Position numbers and translations under genes: made by a program
Assembly: GCF_002878395.1 (NCBI RefSeq)
Contig: NC_061120.1
Coordinates: forward strand, 91,478,505 to 91,542,504
DNA length: 64,000 bases
DNA from: Capsicum annuum
Lineage: Eukaryota; Streptophyta; Magnoliopsida; Solanales; Solanaceae
Direction of reading: 5' to 3'
The notes under the pieces: model-generated
The model's database searches: none
What the model saw: the letters and a program-made list of their open reading frames with translations, nothing else
Told to the model about the DNA's origin: nothing
In this document: piece after piece, positions 1 to 10,640 of the stretch
Layout: the number at the start of each line of letters is the position of its first letter
Numbering within the stretch: position 1 is the first letter of the stretch

Positions 1-8
1 CAAGTTTA

Positions 9-166
9 TGTAACACCCCAACTTAGGAAGGAGTCCCACGTCGGTAAAACCCAGGAGAGATGCTGGGTATATAAGTGAGAAAGCCTTACTCCCTAGTGAC
101 GCATTTTAAAGCCGTGCGGGCCTGGGTCCAGAGCAGACAATATCACTAGTGGGTTGGGACGTGACA
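9..166 (+). mobile_element. Short LTR/TRIM-like element with TATA box
   Basis: The segment opens with TGTAACACCCC and closes with GGGACGTGACA, so its ends form an imperfect inverted repeat (TGTAAC/TGTCAC) as in LTRs. A TATA-like GGGTATATAAGTG lies near 66-78. The GC-richer stretch with AAAGCCGTGCGGGCC and GGACAATATCACTAG-like wording resembles a short promoter-bearing repeat common in plant genomes, often classed as a TRIM or solo LTR; that resemblance is from memory. No matching 5-bp duplication flanks it (GTTTA versus GGGAT), so it may be truncated. Confidence 0.5.
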
Positions 167-210
167 GGGATATCTCGATCCTGTGTGGTTCAGAATGCCC
201 GTCGCGGCCA

Positions 211-283
211 GGACATGTCTATAATTTGTAATATATCCCCATAATTAGGACATGTCTATAATTTACAATATAGAAATGATAGA
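211..283. repeat. 37-bp tandem duplication
   Basis: GGACATGTCTATAATTT occurs at 211 and again at 248, a period of 37 bases. The second copy diverges after about 25 bases. No function is evident. Confidence 0.7.
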
Positions 284-1960
284 AATATGACGTTAGAGAA
301 ATTGTTTTTGTTAAGGTCTTTATTTAAACATATTAACTACTAGCTATTTAATGTTATTACTTGGTGCAGTTTATTATTACTTGTATTTTAACTTGTAATG
401 ATACTAGGGGCTGGTATGAAATTAGGTGAACTTTCTTTGGTTGAAAATTACATTTCTTATATACGATTACAATTTTTAATACATCGTAAATGTTAAAATT
501 CCTTTAGCTTATTCGTATATTTACTCATTCATGTTTTAAAATCCTTAGTGAAATTCTTTCACCATCATTAAGTGATACTGACTTTTTATTTCTTCATTGC
601 CACAACGCTGTTTTCTCCGTTACCTTTGGTTATTGGCTGCTCAAGGCCTTTATGAATCCTGTCTAACAAAGTGAAATAACGAGTTGTAATAGTTATTCTT
701 GATATGAAAGAGAGTAACTTGTATCTTCTTCTATATTGATTCTCTTCTCAGTTAGGTCTTCAATTATCTGAATTAGTGTCTGGATAATTTACTCCACACT
801 TTTTTTTGGGCCTCAGTCTTCTCGACACAAATGAATGTCAACAAATTATCATGTGTATTTTTAAATTTGAATAACATTTATAGCATTTTAGCATCAACTT
901 GACTTTGTCAGGAAAGTTGGATCTCATTTTTTAGTTTGCTCTATCATGCTTGCTTTACCAATTTTGCCTTGGCTTTACCATACATATCGTTGGTATAAAC
1001 TCAAAAAGTTGTTTGTGGCTGCCAATATAAATCCAAAGCTGAATATCTTCAAATCTTGTACTTCTCTTCCATCTTTTCTTTCATCATATTATGTTGTTCA
1101 CACTTCTTTATTTTTTATTTTAAGCTACTCTTGTTCAAACAATGAGAATCTTTCAAAACAAAGTATTGTTTCCTTTATAATAGCATGATCTAAGAATTGT
1201 GCACATCCATGCTTGTTTTGTGCAATCTAAACTACACTATTTCCTGTATATTAAAGCTTAGCTAGATTCTATAAATTGTGGACATCAAGAATTGGTTAAC
1301 GTATTTGACTCATGTTGTACTCCAGTTCTAACACCAATTAGATAGTTTTTTAAAATCATATCATTCTCCAATTCTACTTAACATGTTGCTTCCAACGTTA
1401 ATTGAACTACAATTAGGTCATATCCTTACTGAAAATGATAAACAATAAGCCTTTATTTTTTACTCCTGTGTGCTCTCTATTTTTGTGTGACAGTCAACAA
1501 CTACATATTTCTATGGTTAAAATAAAACCTTTTTCTTCTTGCTTTGCTTTTTAAGACGAGAGGAAATCACATTACATTTTTATAAAGTGTTATTCTTGTT
1601 TACAAAATTAATATTATTAAAATTTTCGTTTATTAAACATCGTTTTGCATGATGATTTTTTCATCTTCTCAATTTTGTACTATGGCAGTAATCTATGCAC
1701 ATTAGAGAACAAACTATTTCATTTTCATATATAAATTGCTCATCAAATACTAACATTTCTCAATTTTATGCAATAAGTTTCAATTATATAGTTGTGCATG
1801 TCAACTTTAAAGTTACGAATGCATCACATTTTGTTATCTATGTAAATAAAATTTACATAACCCGTTGTAAAACTTGCCTCCTTGGTAGATACCATAAAGT
1901 AAATAGTTTATTTTATATATTAATGCTTTGCAACTAATTTTTTTTACATGCACCATGTTT
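284..1960. other. AT-rich intergenic sequence, no gene seen
   Basis: I see no coding region with a recognisable motif. Two 80-codon frames (946-1188 and 1695-1937) are compositionally random and rich in Ile, Ser and Phe, as expected from AT-rich DNA. Because a Helitron 3' end lies immediately to the right, part of this stretch is probably the body of a non-autonomous Helitron, but I could not place its 5' TC terminus. Confidence 0.5.
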
Positions 1961-1992
1961 GGCCCATGCTAACACGGGCCTCGATCCCCTAG
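1961..1992 (+). mobile_element. Helitron 3' terminus (hairpin plus CTAG)
   Basis: Bases 1961-1980 form a hairpin: GGCCCATG, loop CTAA, CACGGGCC, an 8-bp stem with one A-C mismatch. It is followed by TCGATCCC and CTAG at 1989-1992, then T. A GC-rich hairpin about 10 bases before a terminal CTRR, with insertion before T, is the diagnostic 3' end of Helitrons. The strand is set by this terminus. The body lies to the left and shows no Rep/helicase coding, so it would be non-autonomous. Confidence 0.72.
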
Positions 1993-2211
1993 TATGTTTG
2001 TAAATCTTAAATATGAGGTATATATTTTGATGGGCATTTTTACACAAATATTGGGTATAGCTACACTAGTTGGTACATGGTGCACAAATATTCTTTAGAG
2101 TGAAAACATGAATTTGATTCCCAAATAGTTTTATAGCTACAAACCAACACTGCCTCTCCTGCTCTCAATCCTAGATCAGTCTTAGCTCGTAGCAAATTCA
2201 GATGTGCTGAT

Positions 2212-2945
2212 GTAATAAATCACAATTACAATAAATTATAGTTGAAAATAAAATGAACAAAATAAATAAAAATAACTTCAGGCTGAGGCATGGGTATGTC
2301 GCTCTCATAAAGGAGATTTAAGCCCACTTTGGTATAATCTACATCAATTCAACAATATCACTCTTGACTTGTCCCCTCCAGGATAAAATGGCCCATCACT
2401 ACGTACAACTAAAACAACTCTAGATTAGTTGAAGAGTTCAAAACTCCACCAAAAAAGCACCTTCCTTTAACATATAAAACTATCTTTTGTATGGTAAATA
2501 TAGTTGGAGACTTATAATATTTTCTTTGTCTGGACTCTCTCTTTCACTATACTAACCTCAAAATATTATACAATACAATGCTTATCATCTTTTTTCACTC
2601 TTTTATCTATTATAACACAAGGAAGAAGACATACTTTATATCAGTGTAGGATTTCTTTCGCAAATAAATATCAAAAACATGGATAGTCATCTGAGAATTA
2701 GTGGGGCAATTAGTAGGAGATATGAGAATATTTCTTTGTGATTACACGAGTTGTAAAGAATTATGACACAATTTTCTTCACTTTATGCCTACTAATATCA
2801 TGCACTTATTAATAGTATAATTTCTAATATTAAAATACTCAATAACACCAATATTTTTCCGCTCATTTTAATATTAAAGTAAGAAAGTATTTCACCAATT
2901 TAGTAGATGGGAGACTATTGCACGTAATGAATCCACTTAGTAAAA
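2212..2945. repeat. Dispersed 0.7-kb repeat, copy A
   Basis: This stretch aligns in direct orientation with 16826-17480. Shared blocks include AAATGAACAAAAT, CTCTTGACTTGTCCC, GGAAGAAGACATACTTTATAT, GAGAATTAGTGG.GCAATTAGTAG and GTGCCTACTAATAT. Divergence is high and there are small indels. No protein motif is visible in either copy. The two copies flank the Ogre-type element at 4167-16377. Confidence 0.75.
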
Positions 2946-4161
2946 TAGTACCTTTACTCCAGAGTGGGTAGTGATCTCAAATTTGAAATATTACTGCTTA
3001 AGGAAAAAAAGGTATTATCACCTATACATAATAATCAAGGTGTTGACAAAAGCTTTTATAGACAACACATTACGGTCTTGCGCTATCTCAATTTTTCATA
3101 AGTGGTTTTGAGAAAAATTCAATTCTCATAGGAAGCGGCCTATTTCCACACTCACATTGGTGAAATCTGTCAAGGATGGTCCTGTAATTTCGACACCCTA
3201 CTGTACAAGATATAGAATTTCATTAAGATTTTTTAGACTCAACCTTCACAAATTATTACAGGAATAAAATGCACTCACATCATAAGAAAAGATAACTAAT
3301 AGCGCATTTCACAACAAGTCATCATATGATTTACTTTTTCCATTAAACCTAGTAATAGGATCTCTAGTCCCTAGGTTGGATTTACTCATTTATGATTCAT
3401 TATTTCTTTTAGCTTTAATTCATTCCCCTTCGATGTGTTTTAGAGGATTTTCTTTCTAAGGCTTAATTTATGAATCTGTAAGACTATCAGAAAATTAACA
3501 CAATTTATATGGATATACTGTTGATCAATGTGATCTAACAATATTGTGTTTTTATCCTTATGGTCTAAATTTTACCATTATAATGATGGTTTATACTCTA
3601 CTAATAATATTGGTGCATCATAATTAATCAAAATTAGAGAAACTAATTTTTCAAAATAAAGTCATTGAATAATTCACCTTTTTACTAGTTGAAGCTAAAA
3701 TAATTAGTTCAACCTCCATAGTAGAGTTTGCAAGTAATAATTTTCTTTTATCAATTCAACAAATAGCATCAAATATTTTTATTTGTATCAAAAAAATACA
3801 TTAGTAGAGTATATGTAAAACAAGCCTCAATTTTTGTACCAAGTAAATATGCATGATTTGCTTGTATTAGCTAAGTACTTTTCTGCATACACAATATCAA
3901 TTCAAGCGCAATTAGCCACATAACTCATTTTTCAATTAGGCTACCAAACTCTTTTTCAGCAGTTTCGTATATTTGAATCAAAAGGAGTTTCATGGCTTAT
4001 ACAATCAATAAAATGTACTTCAAAATTTTATTTTTCACCATAAAGTTATATGTCAAGGAAAAATTCATCACATGATTTAGGTATTTTTCATTCCTAGAAT
4101 GAAATTTATCTCACCCAATTTTTCATGTCAAAATGACTACTCAATTTATTCATTCCATTTT
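2946..4161. other. AT-rich sequence without a recognised gene
   Basis: I found no coding motif, terminal repeat or RNA gene here. The stretch lies between repeat copy A and the target-site duplication of the Ogre-type element. It continues across that insertion at 16383. Confidence 0.5.
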
Positions 4162-4166
4162 ATAAC
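4162..4166. repeat. Target-site duplication ATAAC (left)
   Basis: ATAAC abuts the 5' LTR and matches ATAAC at 16378-16382 after the 3' LTR. This fixes both ends of the inserted element. Confidence 0.85.
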
Positions 4167-6369
4167 AATAGACACGTGATTTTTTATCCTCCCCCGATTT
4201 TTAAACCTATTTTTTTTACATTAAATACTTATATTTTATCCAATATCTATTTTAGTTCTTATTTTATTTTTCAATAATTTTTTAGTGTCAAATAAATAAA
4301 TAAATGAATAAAGTTATATTTTGGGATATCTTATTTTTATTTTTATTTTTAAAATAGTACAAGAAAATTTAAAAAATATATATTTTTTTATTTTAATTTT
4401 AATTTTAATAAATAGGCTAGTAATTTTATTATTTTTTTAATTGTATTTATTTTAGACTATTTATAAAATTTTATTATATTTTCTTAAATAAAAAATAATT
4501 AATAGTAGTTAAAAAATTCAAAATTTGAATCCTAAAACTACCCAAACTACTCGCCCCAAATTCTCCTATTTAAGGACTTCCCACCCCAAACTAAAAAAAA
4601 GGATGTACTATTCTACAGACTACCTAGACAGACTATAAAAAAAAAACTATCACAAAAAAGAAGAAAATACAAATTTCATTGAAGTTAATTTCGTTGAAGT
4701 TTTCGGAGACGATCTTCTCGCCTTTTATTCAGTTCAAATCGTTCAGGTTTTTCTTTAATCCTGTACCATTTACATTATGAATTTGATTGTACAAAAGAAT
4801 GTACAAAAATGTTGAAATGGTGGTTATTCTCTTGTTGTTATATACCTCCACAGTTTTCATTTGGATAATATAATAAAAGAAAGGGTTTTCAAAATTATTA
4901 TTACAGTATAGGTTCATCAATTTTGTATTTGATAAAAATTCCTCATTGCTATGTATATAATTCCGCATAGAGATCTTGTGTTTGTGAATTTGCTTTTCTC
5001 AGTTTGTGCAAATGTATTTATTTTGCTGTAATTAAAAAAAAAAGAGAAGAAAAGAAAATGGACATACAAATTTATACACTACATCACTATTTTTGTTTTC
5101 AATTTCTATTCACGAACTGTATACACATATATACACACCTACATAATAGAAAATAGGATGAAAATGATGAGAGAAGAGAGAAAAGACAGAGAATAAGATT
5201 GAAACTTGAACAGGATAAGAAAGAAACTGGTAATTTTTTCTAAATTTTCTAGCGAGAAATTCAACGAAAACCACCCAAAACTCACTGAAAAATCATCAAA
5301 TTCGATCCCATGGTCGGTTCCGACGATAACCCACCAGAAAGCCCTTTGAAACTGTCGCCGAATTAGATCCGACAACCACATGACACCAGCCTCTGGAAAA
5401 CAGCAAACTACCACTGTGCTTCCTGTCCCTTTATTCCCCTCTCTTTTCCACCGGTGAGCCCCCGCCTCTCTTCCCCCACACCGTCGTTAGTATTGTCGGC
5501 AAAACTTTCCAACTTTACTCAAAATCCAGGGGAAAATCACCAAAAAATGTCCAGCCGCCCAAAGCCGACTCCTCTTCTGGCGGAATCACCAAAAAGAATC
5601 GATGCTAATATCTCTTAAATTGGCTCCGTCACCGCCAGTTATGGAGCCCCCATTTTAAAAGAAAATTTTGTTAAAAATGGATATCTCTGACTTTGTATAT
5701 TTTTTCTTATTATTATCTATCTATTTATTTATTTATTTATTTTACTTATTTATCATTTTAATAAATCGTGATAATTATTTTATTAAATCAACTAATCGCC
5801 TTAAATAAATTTTGTTCAAGTTTATTGTCAAGATTAGGTGACATTTTTTGAGTAGGCGAGCTTTTAATGATAGGCAAGTTTTAGGTGTGTTTTTAAATTT
5901 TTGTCTCGATTAAGAATGCGGCGTACACATCTTTTGAGATATTTAAAAAATAATAATTCAAGGATGCAATAATGCACCTCGACAAATATTTTTCTAAAAT
6001 TAATTTTTCTTGAGTTAGTACGAGAGTTTTAGACAGATTTTAGATATTAAAAATGAGTGAATTTAAGCCTTAACATAATTTAAAAAATAGTTTTGGTCAA
6101 GTATAAGTCGATAAATGTGATCGTGCTAGAACCACAGGAATCGAGGAGTGCCTCAAACCTTTCCCTCGGTCAACAAAATTTCTTACCCGATCTATTTTTG
6201 CAGACCAAAATAGAGAGTCATTTTCTTTTGATTAGGGATTCAAAAAATTGACTCGGAACACGACAACTCAATTTCAAGTGGAGACTCTGTAAACAAATTA
6301 ATCTCTATTCAATATTGTCGCTTCAATTGGAAAAAACCTTCGACTCCTCGAGCAAAAAAGGGCATGACA
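4167..6369 (+). repeat. 5' LTR of the Ogre-type element
   Basis: The LTR is 2203 bp and pairs with 14090-16377. The first two bases are AA where TG is expected; the end is CATGACA. A TATA-like CTCCTATTTAAGGA lies at 4563-4576. A microsatellite of TTTA units lies near 5720-5745. The antisense 79-codon frame at 4729-4968 recurs in the other LTR only because the LTRs are copies of each other. Confidence 0.85.
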
Positions 6370-6373
6370 TCTC

Positions 6374-6391
6374 TGGCGACTCTGCTGGGGA
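6374..6391 (+). promoter_or_regulatory. Primer binding site, Ogre/Tat type
   Basis: TGGCGACTCTGCTGGGGA begins four bases after the LTR end. This is the sort of PBS described for Ogre-like elements (tRNA-Arg primer, from memory) and differs from the TGGTATCAGAGC type used by E2. Confidence 0.7.
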
Positions 6392-7230
6392 TAACCAGAA
6401 TTCGAGCTTTTAATAATGACTTTTACTTGCTTTAATTATTTTGATATTGTGTTTGTTGGCCTACTATGCTACTTGTTGCTCATTTATTGCTTTGATATTG
6501 TTGAACTATATTTATAAACTATCTTCTCTTGCGCACCCCCTCTAAGTCTCTAAAATAGGAAAAAATAAATGCAGCGCATACATCCTACCTTCTTTTTGAG
6601 ATAGTTAGAGTGTCAAGAAACTTAGTGAAGGATTATTAGTCACACATGTTAGGAGGGGTTCGGATCGACACAAAGGCAGAGTAGTACTGCTACCGAATAA
6701 GTTATCCCGACCCGACCCGAGTGTTCGCTTGGGTAAGCCATTTTAGACACCTATCCCTATTAGGCTAAACTTAGTAGAACTGAAACTCAGAATCTAGTTA
6801 TCCCTATAAGGTTCCGCTTTATTTGCATCATGTGTATTTGACTTTGCGGGACTCGGCACGAAGGTCGGGTCTGTCTAAGATAGGTGTCCCTCTTTATAAT
6901 GACCAACATGTGTATACTACGTGCTCTTTCACATTTATTTGAAAGTCCTTTTGATTGTTAACTGGCTTTAGGAAACTTGGTAAAACGCAAGAGAGTATTT
7001 TGTTCTAAAATTTAACAAATCATTTTAAAAAGAAATTAAAAAATATATGTAGTTTTTTTAAGGTCTTCATGAACTATGAGGGTCTGATTTTCACTCTTTA
7101 GTGGGATAAGTACGAAGTCCTTCCCGGAATACGACCCTGTCTCTTTAAAAATTATTCATAGATTTATTGAAAAATATTTTAAAAACTATAAGTACTTTCA
7201 TAATTATTTTTCTTATCCTAAAGTTTAATT

Positions 7231-7270
<40 letters not shown>

Positions 7271-7947
7271 TCTTAATATCCCTGAATTTTTAGGATTCAT
7301 GAGGCTAAGTTTTTACAAAATAAAAATAAAAAATATTAATCTTAACAGCTCTGATCCTTTAGGGGTCTTGAAGCTGAGTTTGTTTAACACATATAAAATA
7401 ATTTTGTTTTCTTCTAAGATTGTTTTATTTTTATTGTTATAAAATGCTTAGTTGTATTTTCATCCAAATTCAGATTGAAATTATATAGAGGTCTGTCATT
7501 GCAAAAATTTTTATAGAGTTGGTCTAAATAAGTGTCAATCCTTAAAAAGCGTGTTTCTTCATGTCTCCAATTTTTCAAACTATGCAAGATCTGATTCATG
7601 TCCTGACATGATACGTAGGAAACCATTCAAAGGGTTTGATCAAAACTTTTTTGAAAAGTATGCCTACAAAAGTCGAGATGAAACACAAGGTCTTCCATGA
7701 TAGGTTTGAAAATACATATAGAGGCATAACATATAACGTGTCATTGTAATGTGTTAAATATGTGATGCTCATTTATTTTCTACTTGGTATAGAAAGATAA
7801 AGTAGTTGGTGGTTGGTTTGTAGTTTAAACTGGCTTCTCATCCGTACAATACAAGATACAAAGAAAAGAAAAAATTGACTTGTAAAGAGGTATAGAACCT
7901 GATAGTGAGGAAGATCAAATCAGTTAATTTCATATGAGTTTGCATCC
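6392..7947 (+). other. Leader between PBS and gag, no extra ORF
   Basis: Full Ogre elements usually carry an additional ORF upstream of gag. Here I see no frame with protein-like composition. A (TA)n(CA)n microsatellite occupies 7230-7270. Either this copy lost the extra ORF or the element belongs to a Tat branch that lacks it. Confidence 0.55.
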
Positions 7948-9780
7948 ATGGAAGATAATAGGTTATTGAAACAACAAATAGCGGAGATGTATCAAGCTTG
8001 GTTTAATGAACAAGCCCCACCTTCCTAAATTCCTTAATTTTTTTAATGCAAATGATCCAAATCCCGCTCAAACCCAAACTGGTGATCCATTTTATCCACC
8101 TGGATTCAGCCCATATGCTAATGTGTCTGGCGTTGCTAGTACTTCTACCATGCGCCCACCAAATCCTTCTGTCATAAACAACCCATTTTTTCACCGCGGG
8201 TCCTCAATTGACAGTGCAAAAGACTATGGGTAAACCAAATCATAATCAATTAAATCTTCCTGAAGTGACTTACAAACTCCCGAATTCATATTACCCCACT
8301 CATCAACACGGTTCACCTATCGTGATTGAAAAGACTATTAAGAATGAGGAGCAAGAAGAGATAACCAGGAAAGTAAAAAGTTTAGAACAGAATATGAGGA
8401 ATATTCAAGGACTAAGAGGGCAAAAGAGTGTTTCATACAAAGATTTATGTATTTTTCTTGATGTTCATTTTCTGGTAGGATTCATTTTCTGGTAGGATTT
8501 AAAACTCCTAAGTTTGACAAGTACGAAGCCCATGGCGATCCCGTGGATCATTTGAAAAGGTTTTGTAATCAACTGAGAGGAGTAGAGAGAAAAGAAAAAA
8601 TGGTGATGGCTTACTTTGGAGAAACTCTAGCAGGGATAGCTTCAGAATAGTTCATTGACCAAGATATTTATCATTGGCACGTTTGGGATGATATGGCTCG
8701 GGATTTTATCCAAAAATTTTAATATAATATTGATATAGTGCCAGATCACACCACACTTACTATCATGAGGTAAAGGATAACTAAAATTTTCTAAGAATAT
8801 GTTGTTAGATGGAGGGAGCAAGCTGCAAGAGTAAGACCATCCATAAAAGAGTCTGAGATGATTGATATTTTTCTACAGGCACAAGAACCTGAATATTTCC
8901 ACCATTTTCTTTCTACTATTAGAAGTACATTTGCTGAAGTCATTAAGGTTAGAGAAATGGTAGAAAATGGAATTAAGTCTGGAAAAATCATAAGTCAGGC
9001 TGCTTTGAAAGCAACAACATAGGAAATCCAAATAGTTCAGGAAATTTTGGTGGGAAGAAAAGGAACGATGATGTAACTATGGTTGTACCAGGTCCATGAC
9101 AAAATTTGAGAGATGCAAGTCACTCGTACATACAATCTCAATTCCAAATTTATGTCCAAGACCCATATAAACATCCACGATACTGTGTTGCTCCCTAAAA
9201 TCCATTATATTCTAGTCCATCTTCTCAGTATCCTATTTATAATGCACAACCATATCTTCAGGCTCCATTTTACCCACAATGGCATGCACCATCCATTAAG
9301 AATCATTCTCCAATCACGCAAGTTCAACAAGGCCCTCCTAAATCTACTTGTCGACCTAAGGCTAAAATGGGCAAAGATAATTTCACTCATATCGGAATGT
9401 CTTATGCCAGCTTGTTTCAGAGACTGAGGAACATAAATGTTTTGAGCCCAATCATGAGAAAGATCTCAAATCCTCCTCCGAAAAATTTAGATTATTCTAG
9501 AAGATATGCATACTATTATGATTCCCCAAGGCACGACATAGAGAAATGCTGGTACTTGAAAAGAGCAATTCAGGAGCTGATCGACATACAACAAATTATG
9601 GTGCAAATTCCAGACGCTCCAATCATTAATAAGAATCCACTACCAGATCATACTGAAATAAATATACTCGAGTTGATACCCAGTAGCGAAGAGGATGTAG
9701 TTTCCTTCAAGCCTATCATTAAGATTAAAATTGATATGGAAAGTTCAGCAAATGCTGTGGATTTTTCCATGGATTTTTAA
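7948..9780 (+). pseudogene. gag of the Ogre-type element, frameshifted
   Basis: The frame starts at ATG 7948 (MEDNRLLKQQIAEMYQ) and continues through several broken frames: 8006-8233 with the Pro-rich DPFYPPGFSPYANVSG stretch, 8208-8495 with a charged coiled-coil-like segment, then the capsid-like part around 8500-9020, whose identifiable blocks include YFGETLAGIASE and FLQAQEP. The last 137 residues (9367-9780) are open. They contain a degenerate CX2CX5HX4C knuckle at 9505-9549 in which the first two Cys have become Tyr, while His and the last Cys remain. A 17-bp duplication at 8465-8498 breaks the frame. Several stops stand where Trp or Gln is expected. Gag would form the virus-like particle; this copy cannot. 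Confidence 0.8.
8465..8498 (+). repeat. 17-bp tandem duplication inside gag
   Basis: ATTTTCTGGTAGGATTC is followed at once by ATTTTCTGGTAGGATTT. The 17-bp gain shifts the frame and closes the preceding ORF at 8495. Confidence 0.85.
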
Positions 9781-10250
9781 GTGTTGAACATCGATTCTTC
9801 ATATAATATGTTATTGGAAAGGCCATGAGTTTATAGGACTGGTTTAGTCACATTTACGTTACATCGGGTGGTCAAGTTTGAATATGACAGACAAGAAATA
9901 GTTGTTCATGGTAGGGATTTGTCCATGTATAAAGATTATCCTGTTTCATCCATTTAGGCTGACAACACAGATGGAGCTCCAACTTATCAAGTTTTTTAGG
10001 TGATGGCTGTTGAGCATATCCTTGAGGGGAATCTCATAGAAAGACCATAATTGTCCTCTACATTACCTATCATAGAGTTAATGAGTGATAATGATACAGA
10101 ATTGATCGACCTCTTTCAGAATATGTTTATTGAAGCTGATATAGTTGAAATTGGGGAAGGTTCAAGTAATGCAGATGTACAGTTTATCGGCCCTGATGTC
10201 CTGCTAAGCAATTGGGAGGCTACTCTTCTCCCTATTATGAAGAAGTCTTA
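9781..10250 (+). pseudogene. Protease/linker region of the Ogre-type element
   Basis: The frame reads VLNIDSSYNMLLERP followed by a stop where Trp is expected, then TLHRVVKFEYD-like wording. This resembles the part of Ogre/Tat polyproteins downstream of the aspartic protease site (the conserved NxLLGRPW block). The catalytic Asp triad itself is not recognisable. The open frame at 10051-10250 (ELIDLFQNMFIEADIVEIGE) is the acidic linker that follows in related polyproteins. Several in-frame stops make it non-functional. Confidence 0.6.
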
Positions 10251-10435
10251 GTAGTTTGTTTGTTTGACTTTCTGTAATTTGAATAATTCTAGGGTTGTAA
10301 TTTAGATCATTATCTTGTTTGTTTTTAGGATAAAGCTCTTCTATCTTTGTTTTATGAAATGTAGTTTTCCTTTGTTTTATTTTGAGTCTAATAGTTATTT
10401 TCTATTATACAGTTCTTTCTATGTCGATTCTAATG

Positions 10436-10640
10436 ATATGACAAGCACGAAGAATTTTCAACCAAATCTTAAAACTCAATCTAATTATGAAATAATGACT
10501 AAAGAAGTTGAATACAATGAAGAGGAAGTATTTAAGGAAATAAGCAAAGATTTTAAACAGTTTGAGAATAAGTCAAACCCCAATACAGATGAAATTGGAG
10601 AAATCACTTTACAAATAAGAAATTACTTGATCATCAATTA
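10436..10640 (+). pseudogene. Truncated N-terminal pol fragment
   Basis: An open stretch rich in Glu, Lys and Asn (NYEIMTKEVEYNEEEVFKEI) resembles the segment just before RT in Ogre/Tat polyproteins. It ends at a stop near 10641, and RT motifs do not follow. This marks where the coding capacity of the element is lost. The family assignment rests on wording I remember, not on an alignment. Confidence 0.5.

Noticed and set aside
9..166. Cassandra-type TRIM with a 5S rRNA-derived LTR
   Set aside because: AAAGCCGTGCGGGCC recalls the 5S internal promoter only superficially; box A and box C could not be aligned.
946..1188. 80-codon frame near the left end as a small protein gene
   Set aside because: AT-rich, no upstream promoter or splice context, no domain; expected by chance in this composition.
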